Source: Opitutaceae bacterium EW11
GTDB lineage: Bacteria; Verrucomicrobiota; Verrucomicrobiia; Opitutales; Opitutaceae
Reading direction: 5' to 3'
DNA: 64,000 bases
Assembly (NCBI GenBank): GCA_003054665.1
Contig: QAYY01000020.1
Location: forward strand, 1-64,000
Both the position numbers and the translations under genes were made by a program. This document shows, piece after piece, positions 1-8,413 of the stretch. The notes under the pieces were generated by a model. That model was not told the origin of the DNA and searched no databases. It was given only the letters and a program-made list of their open reading frames with translations. Positions within the stretch are counted from its first letter, which is position 1. Each line of letters opens with the position of its first letter.

Positions 1-87
1 GTGTCCCCTTCGGCTCGGCTTTCGGCTCCACGCGTCCGGCGTTTGGGCAACACGCCCTTGAGACGTGTCCCCTTCGGCTCGGCTTCG
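1..87. repeat. Structured intergenic repeat (tandem GTGTCCCCTTCGGCTCGGCTT plus 35-bp element)
   Basis: A segment beginning GTGTCCCCTTCGGCTCGG occurs at 1-22 and again at 65-86. Between them, positions 28-62 form a 35-bp element that reappears without mismatch at 42771-42805. Within it GGCGT and ACGCC can pair across a nine-base loop. No coding capacity is evident. It looks like a genome-interspersed REP-like element lying just downstream of the immunity gene, but two copies in one window cannot settle its class. Confidence 0.6.
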
Positions 88-142
88 ACACGAAAAGACC
101 GTCTGCACGGAACCCTAGCGCACGACTCTCTGCGGCAAGAAA

Positions 143-490
143 TCATGCTTTGAAAGTTTCCAAGCTAGTTACGAAAATATCTAATTCGTTTTCGCTCTGT
201 TTGAACGCCGCTGCCGCCACCAGGGATCGTTGGTTAGCGCTGATCAGCACGAATACTTTTACCTTTTTGATTCTGTCGGGTATTTTCATGGCAACCTTGC
301 GAGTCTCTTCTTCTGTAGCGTCTGCTACTTCTAGTCCTGAAAAATAACGCGGGATTTCCATAAATTCGACGCCGTGAAAAATGACGTCTTGGTTCGTGGG
401 ATCTGATTTGCCCTTAGGACTGCGAATCAGCAGCTGGCCATGGCTTACTCTGAATTCCCAAGTTTGAAACACGCGGGTCGATTTCATCAT
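143..490 (-). CDS. Putative immunity protein for the upstream RHS toxin
   Basis: This is a small protein of 115 residues with no signal peptide or membrane segment, so it should be cytoplasmic. I do not recognise its family. Its start codon overlaps the stop of the RHS gene by four bases (ATGA) and I see no separate Shine-Dalgarno sequence, so translation is probably coupled. A small cytosolic gene directly after a polymorphic RHS toxin is the usual place for a cognate immunity protein, and that position is the whole basis for the call. The gene and the last part of the RHS gene are visibly AT-richer than the rest of the operon, as expected of an exchanged toxin/immunity cassette. Confidence 0.6.
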   Translation of the reverse strand: MMKSTRVFQTWEFRVSHGQLLIRSPKGKSDPTNQDVIFHGVEFMEIPRYFSGLEVADATEEETRKVAMKIPDRIKKVKVFVLISANQRSLVAAAAFKQSENELDIFVTSLETFKA

Positions 491-3400
491 TTGAAAGGAT
501 TAGCTGCAGCCCCACCATTTTCCATAAACTGAATGCGAGGCCACCATTGAGGGTTTTGTGAGATTTGGAACAACTCGAAATCGGTCGCACCGCCGACGCC
601 AGCTGCCGCACGTTGAACGCCGGGCCAGACCTCAACGTTGTTGAGGTTAAAAAATATTTTATTGTTAGGATTACTCATGACTTCAGGAAACGCCGCCTTC
701 CACTCCTGAGCAAAAACACCGTTCAGGGTCTTAGCATTGAGTGACTCGGCAAATGCATCAAGGCCAGCAGCATCAAGCCCAAGCGCGTAGCGACCTTCAA
801 TGGCGGCTCCTCTTTGACTCAACACATTGAGTAGCGCCTGCCGCTGTGACGCTAAGGATGTGGTCTCTGCGGCGAACAAAGACGTGAATTTCGCAACGAT
901 AGCTGGCCCAAACACTAACAACGCATCTGGGACATATGACGCGCTTCGCGCGCCTTTTTGGTAAGCACTCAGATGTGCCCAATCCAGCCGCCAGTCCGGA
1001 GCCGCTCTCACCCTGCGACTCTGACGGCCGGTGGCTATACTGTACGACATGGCATTAGACACGGTCGACCGCCAGTACTGAACCTCATCCCAAACCCCGC
1101 CCCAAAAACCGGCACCCGAAGCTGCCGTTATTTCTCCGTATCCGGCGCCAGAGCTGTCCGCATCCGAAATCGCCTCACTCAGCGCTACGGCGGCCGCCCG
1201 AGGGGATCCCGAACTGGCAAGTGAAAGCGCCTTCCCGTGGGCCCTGGCCAGCCTTTCGAGAGCAACTACATTCCTTTCCTGCCTAGCTTTGGCGACCGAG
1301 CGCCAGAAATCCTCCATGACACTTCGGCGGAAACGCATGCCGCCCGGCGGAACAAGGTATTGCCCTCTCTCAGCAAAAGAAACCGTGCTACGGAGCGATA
1401 GCCCGAGCGCCACGCCGTTGCCCGCATTGCCCCCGCCACTCCAGCCTGCGGAAAATGATCCTGAGCTGGAATCATCGTCTGGTCTGACGAAGAATCTATC
1501 CATCACGACGGTGTCGATGTCCAGCATACCGAGATAGTCCGCTCCATACACCGGGTGATTTCCAACGAACCCATATAGGTTCACGCCGCCAGATTCCTGA
1601 ATCGGATCACGGCTTATAAATCGACCAAGATTAGCGTCGTAGTACCTCCGACCGTAATAATAAAGGCCGCTCTCCAGATCCTGATACTTAGTGGAATGCC
1701 GGAAAGGATTGCCGAGCGCGTTCTCGTCCCCGCCCTCCGCGCGGAGCAGCTGTCCGAAAGGATCGTATTCATAACTCACGCTAGCCTGCGCTTCACCGGG
1801 CTTGATCAGCGCAATCACATTTCCGTTTCCATCTGAGGCGACATTGAGTCCGAGGAGCGAAGAGTCCGAATGCACGGCCTCATAGATCAGCGCCCCCACA
1901 CCCCCCGTACGCGATAGGCTGCTGTCCACATCCAGGCCCCATACGTAGCTGCGGCAAACCTTGGGCAAGGAGCCGGCAAATTCGAACTCTGCGATCAAGC
2001 TCCATCCCTGATAGACGTACCTGCGGCTGTAGACCACCGCCTGCCCTTCCCAAACGGTCTTTTCGACGCGACGCCCCAGATAGTCGTACCGGAACTCCAT
2101 CCGACGGCTGGGCGTTCCCCATGCGATCGCCGCATCGCGCGTCGACATGCTTATGAGGCGATTCTCCGCATCCCAGCCATAGTGCCACACCGAATCGTCC
2201 GTGAGGTTTCCATCCGCATCGTAAGCGAGAGTCTCGCTTGCCGGACGGAGCAGAATGTTAGCACTGCGCTTGGAAGTCTCCACCCCGCGTGCAGCAGAGA
2301 TCATCAGCTGTTTGTATTGTCCGAACCTGTCGAGCGCGATATCCCAATAGCGCCCCTGCCGCGCAACGGCGGCACCATCTACCGTCACCGTCGCTTCGGC
2401 GCTCGCTGTACCGGAGCTGCGACCGCGCAACGTCCCGCGTTGCTTCACCTGATTGAGGGCATTGCCACCCGTATTCCCTTGGCCATCCGTATAGCTTACT
2501 GACTCCGCATCCACACCCACCGACTTGCGGTTCCCAGCTGTATCATAGGAGAAGGAGTAACCTCGTCCCGGGAGCGGGCGTGCTGTGTCACCCACGGCCG
2601 CGCCGGCATATCCTTGAGCGTTGGTCAATTCGCCCGTGTGCGCGTAGGCGTACTTGAAAAACGTCGGCGATCCATAGTCAGCAAAGGCACTTCCGGACTG
2701 CAGCACACTCTCCCGTTCGCCCGATGTATTCGTGGTATATGCGTAGGCGGCGACCACGGTACTGCCCGCATAGGTTGCACAGGACTGCAGTGCATCGCGG
2801 CGAGGCTCCAAACGCCGCTGCACCGTATGCCCGCCACTGGACATCCGGTCCCAAAACGAACTCCCGGGCGTGTATGAATAGCTGAAGGCAGCGCTCGATC
2901 CACCTCGCGCTCCCTGGGCTGGGTAGGTCGCCGCCACGCTGTCAACTCGGCCAAAGGCGTCATAGCCGATATCCACCGCCATTTCTTTCGACAGATCTGC
3001 CGGTACTCCTGTGATGTAACCCAAACCGAAACCAGCGTACCTGCCTGGAACGCCGCCAGATTCCGGCGCGACCGCGTCAAACCTCGTCGTAACTGCCAAC
3101 CCTCCGTACCACTGCGCATCCAGTGCTTCGGACGCCACCTGTTCGTAATCGTAGACGATATCGCGTGTTCCCGTGGCGTCCGTCACAGACTCCACCTTGC
3201 CAGTCCGAGTGTAGCTAAAGGAAACAGCAGGCGTACCGTCGCTGTATGCAGTGGAGGACAGTTCTCCGGTCGCGAGGCTGTACTTATTTGTGGTCTTAAC
3301 ACCCCTGGCAGAAGTCTGGGTGATAATCTTGAAGCCGTCTGCGTAGCTATAACTGAAGGATATCTCCTGGCCTGTAGCATCTCTCCTGGACTTCAGTAGG

Positions 3401-6400
3401 CCCGTGGCCTCATCGTAGGTAAACACGGTCTTGTCCGCCGTGCCGGTCGGGCCATTGCGATAGGTCCAAAGCTCAGTCCGCTGACCGTAGCCGTCATAAA
3501 CATGATGGACAGGATAGCATCCGGTCCCTGTTTGATTTTGTACGAGACCATTGAGGTAGTAAGTGGTCGTCGAGGTGGCGCCCTTCGCGTCCGTAACCGT
3601 ATCCACGCGTCCCATGCTATCGTAGGTGTAGGACGCCAGAAGTATGGCTTGGTTATTCCGATCATGTCCCACGTAGGTGCGATATACCCTCGGAGTCCCG
3701 GGATAGTACTCATGGGCAGTGACCACGCCGCGGGGGTCGGTGATTGTTGAGACACGTCCACAGCCGTCATAGGTATAGGTAGTCGTCTGCTGGCTGCCCG
3801 CGCTTCCCCCGCGCGGATAGGACTCCTGTGTTTTAACCAGCCCACCGACGGCGACTGTCACCTGAGTTCCGCCGTTAGCGGCGACAACCGAAATGATACG
3901 CGCTTTTGCGTTCCTATCAATGCTCGTAACGCTAGCCGTGAGATTGCCGCGAATGTCATAGCTATTGACCCGAGCCACAACACCGTCCGGCAAGCCGCTG
4001 ATCTCGGTGTACGTACTCGAGGTATAGCTGTCCTGGCTATTCTCTTTATAGTAAACCTTGGATGAACTCATAGCCCACCACACTCCGGCGGGGTCTTTGT
4101 AAAAACTCGTCTCGGTCGTACTGAACCGATCCACGGAACCAGCCTGAAGACCGGCCACACCGTCGAGATTCAGACCGGACGATTTGACAGAGCCAAACTC
4201 ATCGTACTCATAGGCCTCGTCGGCCGACAAGCTGCCAACGCCGCCTTCTTCGACAACACGTTTCTGCTCCAGCAGACCCCGGCTGTTGTAGGTGCTCGTT
4301 GTGACGACCGGATGTGAGCTGCCGTCCGGCTGCGTAAACCCGTCTGCCCGTTCTTCAATTGTTCGACCTAGAGGGTCCGTCGTCACCTGCCGCTTGCGCC
4401 CAGTCTCGATCCCAAGGTGAACGGTCTTTCTCACGCGGCTTTGGCTGTCGAAATCGTAGGAATAATACTCGGGCGTCACGACGGAAGTTCCGGTCACCGA
4501 CTTGGTCCTGCCGTCTAGATACAGCTTCGTCACCTTGGTGGAACCATCTTGCCGTGTCTCTGTGATGGTCCGGTTGTCCGCAGAGTACGTATGGGTCGTG
4601 ACCACTCCAGCCGAGTCGGTCTGTTGCCTGACGCGTCCGCTCCCATAATACGCGGTGGTAGACGTCATCGCGCTGCCCTCTTGCCCTATCGAGGAGGTCA
4701 ACACTCGATCCGCCGCGTCATAAGTCATTGACGTCACCTGTGCCGGTATCCCTCCTGCCGCTTCACGCGTAATCCGCGTGATTCGATCAGCATCGTCATA
4801 GAGCATGCTTGTAACGAGCCCGGTCTCATCTGTCTCCTCCGTCTTCCGGGAGCCGAGCCAGGTTGCTTCACTCAAAGAACCGTTGCTTGCCAGATGTTTC
4901 CTCAGGCGACCGTCAACCGTGTACTCAAAAGCCTCCCACGAGACCGGTCCCGTCCCAGCTCCCTCGAAGACCGGCGCGGAACCGGAGCCACCTGTAAAGA
5001 CCCACAGTTCCCTGCGGACCAGCCTGCCAAGGTGCAGAATTTCGACAGCCTTCGTCGAGCGGTACGGTACCATTCCCAGGGAGTCGACCCTGAGCGATCC
5101 AAGACCCGTCACGGTATTCCCGCCCCCAGCGACTCCAGAGAGGGTTGTGACGCGCAGGTCGGTGCCGGCGGAATCAACTGTAAACGTGCCGCCGGACCCG
5201 TAGGTGCCATGCTCGTAGGCATAAGACTGCTTCGCACCAGCGGGCGACTTGATGGAGTAAGGACGGTTTCTCAACGACAAGTCGAGGATGTCAGGACGGT
5301 AATTCTTGGCTACCGTCTCTATATAGGCCGAGTCATCATCCGTTTTGTAGTAGTTTCTTCGAGCAGCCACGACGACCTTCAAGTCGTCGTCCGAGCGAGA
5401 TGGGTCTCCGGCATCGACCGTTTCCTCATCATAGTTTACGACGGTTCTGGAGATCACCAGATCTCCAATCTGCTGGGTTGTCTGCTTTGGCCAATGGAAG
5501 TCCGCCCAACGCGCATCCCGTTCCTGACTCACCGTCGTGGCAATACCACTGTTTGCACCCATCACTGGACTCGGAAATAGGCTTGGCCTATAAAAAGGCG
5601 CCTCTGCATCCAGCCAGTTCTCGTAGAGGACCTTCGTATAGTTGCTCGATGACACCGCATCCGTCTCGATATGTATTTTACCTTCCGGAGTGACTGAGCC
5701 GTGCGTCTCCGGGAAATTCGGATCATCGAGCACCGATGTCAGTAGGTTGTCATCGCCAGCGCCTTCGACCGTGCCGCCAGGCAGATAAGCGTATTCAAAG
5801 CTGAGACCACCGTTCACGCCCTTGACGAAACCATTATAGTTCGTCTTGCGAGCGGCGACTAAAGCATAGGGCGCGGTGCCACTTCGGACCTCCACGGTAT
5901 CCGTATAGACCGCGGAATGCTGAAACCGATCGGAAAGAAGCCCCATATCGACCGTTTCCTTGGTTCGGCAGACTGTGACGCGTCTCACGGCTGGTTTCTC
6001 AATCACGTGCCAATCCTCGATCGTCACAGGGAACCCAATGCCCAATCCCGTGTGAGAGAACCTACCTGCGACAGTGATCTCGTACGGATTCTCTGAACCA
6101 CTCAGACTCTTGATCACACGCGCACGCTTGCTCGTGGTCATATCCGCATTTGATTTCCACTCCGGGAAAGTGAAGCGGTAGCTTGCGAACGCCTCTTGCC
6201 CCCCACGCGGATAGAACCGAACATAAAATCCACCTGGATTGGAGGCATCGGTATCCAAATCCAGTCTGACAGTCACCTCGGTTACCCGGAGTTCGAAGGC
6301 TCCATCTGCTGGAATATAGCTCGATCCGGCAATATCCGGCACAACCAGCGGTTCAGAGGCAGACGTACGTTGAAGGAGCGGAATGCGAAGAGGCGGGAGG

Positions 6401-6939
6401 CCATCGCCATTCTCCGCGTTTCCCAGGTTGAACGAAAGGTACGGAGCCTCAGGGCTGCCCAAGTCAGGACGCGTATTGGATACCGGGTACCATGAGACCG
6501 AACTCGCTTCCCCCAAGGGGGCAGTGCTCGACGCGATGGTCTCGCGACGCGCAAGTGACACTTTCAGGGTTCGACTAGCCAACTCCTCTGTCGGAGTTTC
6601 CGTGTAAGCCTGGCGCCGGACACCGTCTATAGTTACGACATAGCCGGAGGGGGCGCTGATCTGGACGGAGTAGGTGCCTGTATGATAGGTTTGAAAATAG
6701 AGCAAAGCCGTGCTGTCCGGCTGTATATCATAAAGCATCCTGCCCGACTGATCACCACTTCCGGCAAGCGAAATAGTACCCAACCGCATCATGGCCTCGC
6801 CCTGACCACCTGCGTAACTCGCCGTTATCGTCACGTTGACGGCACTCGCCTCCGAGAGGGCCGAGAGCACAACAAGCACGAGCGCGAGAGCCCTTAGCAT
6901 GCTTCCCAGAGAACCTCGTGGATCAATGCCCTTACTCAT
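487..6939 (-). CDS. Secreted YD-repeat/RHS protein with orphan C-terminal toxin-like domain
   Basis: A 2150-residue giant. An N-terminal signal peptide (about 1-33) is followed by roughly 600 residues of beta-rich sequence, then YD repeats from about residue 666 to 1800, recognisable from recurring motifs such as YDAFGRV, YDADGNL and WDAENRL. The RHS core closes with YDPFGQL, GLYYYGRRYYD, GRFISRDPI and a terminal GADYLG motif. In RHS proteins this core forms a shell around a cleaved C-terminal effector. The last ~347 residues here are not repeat-like and I recognise no toxin family or catalytic motif in them. The start overlaps the upstream stop by four bases, with AGGTGG just before the ATG. 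A Sec-type signal rather than a PAAR or T6SS adaptor suggests surface or outer-membrane delivery, which is inference. Confidence 0.9.
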   Translation of the reverse strand: MSKGIDPRGSLGSMLRALALVLVVLSALSEASAVNVTITASYAGGQGEAMMRLGTISLAGSGDQSGRMLYDIQPDSTALLYFQTYHTGTYSVQISAPSGYVVTIDGVRRQAYTETPTEELASRTLKVSLARRETIASSTAPLGEASSVSWYPVSNTRPDLGSPEAPYLSFNLGNAENGDGLPPLRIPLLQRTSASEPLVVPDIAGSSYIPADGAFELRVTEVTVRLDLDTDASNPGGFYVRFYPRGGQEAFASYRFTFPEWKSNADMTTSKRARVIKSLSGSENPYEITVAGRFSHTGLGIGFPVTIEDWHVIEKPAVRRVTVCRTKETVDMGLLSDRFQHSAVYTDTVEVRSGTAPYALVAARKTNYNGFVKGVNGGLSFEYAYLPGGTVEGAGDDNLLTSVLDDPNFPETHGSVTPEGKIHIETDAVSSSNYTKVLYENWLDAEAPFYRPSLFPSPVMGANSGIATTVSQERDARWADFHWPKQTTQQIGDLVISRTVVNYDEETVDAGDPSRSDDDLKVVVAARRNYYKTDDDSAYIETVAKNYRPDILDLSLRNRPYSIKSPAGAKQSYAYEHGTYGSGGTFTVDSAGTDLRVTTLSGVAGGGNTVTGLGSLRVDSLGMVPYRSTKAVEILHLGRLVRRELWVFTGGSGSAPVFEGAGTGPVSWEAFEYTVDGRLRKHLASNGSLSEATWLGSRKTEETDETGLVTSMLYDDADRITRITREAAGGIPAQVTSMTYDAADRVLTSSIGQEGSAMTSTTAYYGSGRVRQQTDSAGVVTTHTYSADNRTITETRQDGSTKVTKLYLDGRTKSVTGTSVVTPEYYSYDFDSQSRVRKTVHLGIETGRKRQVTTDPLGRTIEERADGFTQPDGSSHPVVTTSTYNSRGLLEQKRVVEEGGVGSLSADEAYEYDEFGSVKSSGLNLDGVAGLQAGSVDRFSTTETSFYKDPAGVWWAMSSSKVYYKENSQDSYTSSTYTEISGLPDGVVARVNSYDIRGNLTASVTSIDRNAKARIISVVAANGGTQVTVAVGGLVKTQESYPRGGSAGSQQTTTYTYDGCGRVSTITDPRGVVTAHEYYPGTPRVYRTYVGHDRNNQAILLASYTYDSMGRVDTVTDAKGATSTTTYYLNGLVQNQTGTGCYPVHHVYDGYGQRTELWTYRNGPTGTADKTVFTYDEATGLLKSRRDATGQEISFSYSYADGFKIITQTSARGVKTTNKYSLATGELSSTAYSDGTPAVSFSYTRTGKVESVTDATGTRDIVYDYEQVASEALDAQWYGGLAVTTRFDAVAPESGGVPGRYAGFGLGYITGVPADLSKEMAVDIGYDAFGRVDSVAATYPAQGARGGSSAAFSYSYTPGSSFWDRMSSGGHTVQRRLEPRRDALQSCATYAGSTVVAAYAYTTNTSGERESVLQSGSAFADYGSPTFFKYAYAHTGELTNAQGYAGAAVGDTARPLPGRGYSFSYDTAGNRKSVGVDAESVSYTDGQGNTGGNALNQVKQRGTLRGRSSGTASAEATVTVDGAAVARQGRYWDIALDRFGQYKQLMISAARGVETSKRSANILLRPASETLAYDADGNLTDDSVWHYGWDAENRLISMSTRDAAIAWGTPSRRMEFRYDYLGRRVEKTVWEGQAVVYSRRYVYQGWSLIAEFEFAGSLPKVCRSYVWGLDVDSSLSRTGGVGALIYEAVHSDSSLLGLNVASDGNGNVIALIKPGEAQASVSYEYDPFGQLLRAEGGDENALGNPFRHSTKYQDLESGLYYYGRRYYDANLGRFISRDPIQESGGVNLYGFVGNHPVYGADYLGMLDIDTVVMDRFFVRPDDDSSSGSFSAGWSGGGNAGNGVALGLSLRSTVSFAERGQYLVPPGGMRFRRSVMEDFWRSVAKARQERNVVALERLARAHGKALSLASSGSPRAAAVALSEAISDADSSGAGYGEITAASGAGFWGGVWDEVQYWRSTVSNAMSYSIATGRQSRRVRAAPDWRLDWAHLSAYQKGARSASYVPDALLVFGPAIVAKFTSLFAAETTSLASQRQALLNVLSQRGAAIEGRYALGLDAAGLDAFAESLNAKTLNGVFAQEWKAAFPEVMSNPNNKIFFNLNNVEVWPGVQRAAAGVGGATDFELFQISQNPQWWPRIQFMENGGAAANPFK

Positions 6940-7457
6940 CGTCCACCTGCCTTTCGCCTCAGTTTCTCGGCAACACCCCGTTTCCGAGCGTTATTCAATG
7001 GATCAGATGGTTCCAGACTAGCAGCCGCCTCATACAAGACCTGAGCTGATTCGAGATCCAGCAGCACAGTTTCCGAGAGCAAACCCAGGCTGCTGTACAG
7101 AGACGCCTTCCGCGGGCTCGGCACCGCACACGTGCCTTTCAATATAGGCTCCGCCTCGATCAATGCTTGTTGAGCCGCTCCCTGCGCCAATGCGAGCTGC
7201 CTCTGGTTATAAAATCGCCCACTTACCTCCGCGAGTTGTTGTACCAAGGCGACTTCCGTCGTAGTCACACCCGAACCAGGCTCTGGCCTCAAATTGGTTC
7301 TCAAGTACGTCAGAGCATCTGCAGACTTACCATCCTGGAATAGAACGACTGCTGCGTCGGTCACGCGTCCGTTATGGGCAAGATCCTCGGCCGGAGTTGC
7401 CCAAGACAACTGCGCAAAAAGAAAGATGCTCGATACTAGAAAGATGGTCCGTGCCAT
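6936..7457 (-). CDS. Small exported helical (TPR-like) protein
   Basis: 173 residues with a clear Sec signal peptide (about 1-20, ending SWA). The mature part is alanine- and leucine-rich and helical, with the final third (residues ~125-170, containing ESAQVLYEAAASLEPSDP) reading like a degenerate TPR. It has a cysteine in the middle (GTCAVP). The stop overlaps the RHS start by four bases, so the two are translationally coupled and probably cooperate, for example as a periplasmic adaptor for RHS export or assembly. That role is inferred from position only; I recognise no named family. Confidence 0.7.
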   Translation of the reverse strand: MARTIFLVSSIFLFAQLSWATPAEDLAHNGRVTDAAVVLFQDGKSADALTYLRTNLRPEPGSGVTTTEVALVQQLAEVSGRFYNQRQLALAQGAAQQALIEAEPILKGTCAVPSPRKASLYSSLGLLSETVLLDLESAQVLYEAAASLEPSDPLNNARKRGVAEKLRRKAGGR

Positions 7458-7473
7458 TGGCTGTACGATGGTA

Positions 7474-8409
7474 CTAGGGCTGAATAGCCTGAATTGAAGG
7501 GCGATGCACTCTGAGCTGTGGGGTTTTGCCGTCGTCCACAGGGTCCACCGGAGGAGAACCTACGTCCGTGACCACAAACGTGGCGGTGATATCCGCGTTG
7601 GTGTTGAACGTACCGTTCAGATCCTGCGCCCTTACGCGAACGGCATATGCGCCCGGGGCGAGAGCCGGCACAGGATCCCAGATGAAATACGCCGTGGCTG
7701 TTCCAGCCGCAGGACTAATCGTGGAGCTAGAGACAAGGGTCCAGGCCCCACTCCCCGGCGCCAGCACGTCAAAGTATACTGTAGCGAGGTCGCCGTCCAC
7801 ATCGGAAGCAGAACCGGCGAATACAATCGGGCCAATAGCCGGCGCATCGTTTGTCGGGGAGACCGCGACGCCTGTGGTCACGGGCGGACTGCCCAGCACT
7901 TCCGCGCTCGTTGCTGCAAACCGTACATCCACCGCAGCATCCGAGGCCCCCATGACAAAGATCGTGTTCACCGCCCTGGTGTTTGTAATGCTGCCCGCAC
8001 CAGACAAGATCATCCAACGATCAAAGAACATGCCCCCCGGCGGAGGATTTGCCGCGATGGGCACTTCAGCGCCTTCTGTCCATCCCGAGCCGCCTCCGAC
8101 CCCATTCGTTACGGTGAGCGTATACGTCGGGGACGCGCCAATTTCGGCTCTGAAATAGCCACCAGAACGCGCGGAGAATCCAGGTCCTAAGGTAATCTTG
8201 CTGCCGGCCCGATATACAATGCGCGCAGAGGCGGGGACGGTCACGTTAGGCGTCGCCGTGATTGAACGAACCGCTCGAACGGTTCTCGCTCCTGCGGCGC
8301 CGTAGGTCACATTCTGAACGGACAGATCCGTTTGAGCGCGCGATAGCGAACTCAGCGCAAAGGCGCCCGCAAGCGCGCACCAACAAAGTGGACTCCAGCG
8401 GAGACTCAT
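7474..8409 (-). CDS. Exported 3-coathanger-stack / Ig-like surface protein
   Basis: 311 residues with a signal peptide (about 1-25, ending SRA). Residues ~45-90 match the pattern of the 3-coathanger-stack domain, with motifs such as VYRAGSKITLGPGFSARSG followed by FRAEI. Residues ~95-165 resemble bacterial InlB-type repeat domains (GGSGWTEGAEVPIAANPP, FDRW). Residues ~175-280 look like an Ig-like or cadherin-like domain that ends in VTDV. There is no catalytic signature. These modules are typical of surface and adhesion proteins of Bacteroidota and Verrucomicrobiota. It starts four bases after the fibre gene stop, within the same operon. Confidence 0.75.
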   Translation of the reverse strand: MSLRWSPLCWCALAGAFALSSLSRAQTDLSVQNVTYGAAGARTVRAVRSITATPNVTVPASARIVYRAGSKITLGPGFSARSGGYFRAEIGASPTYTLTVTNGVGGGSGWTEGAEVPIAANPPPGGMFFDRWMILSGAGSITNTRAVNTIFVMGASDAAVDVRFAATSAEVLGSPPVTTGVAVSPTNDAPAIGPIVFAGSASDVDGDLATVYFDVLAPGSGAWTLVSSSTISPAAGTATAYFIWDPVPALAPGAYAVRVRAQDLNGTFNTNADITATFVVTDVGSPPVDPVDDGKTPQLRVHRPSIQAIQP

Positions 8410-8413
8410 GAGA

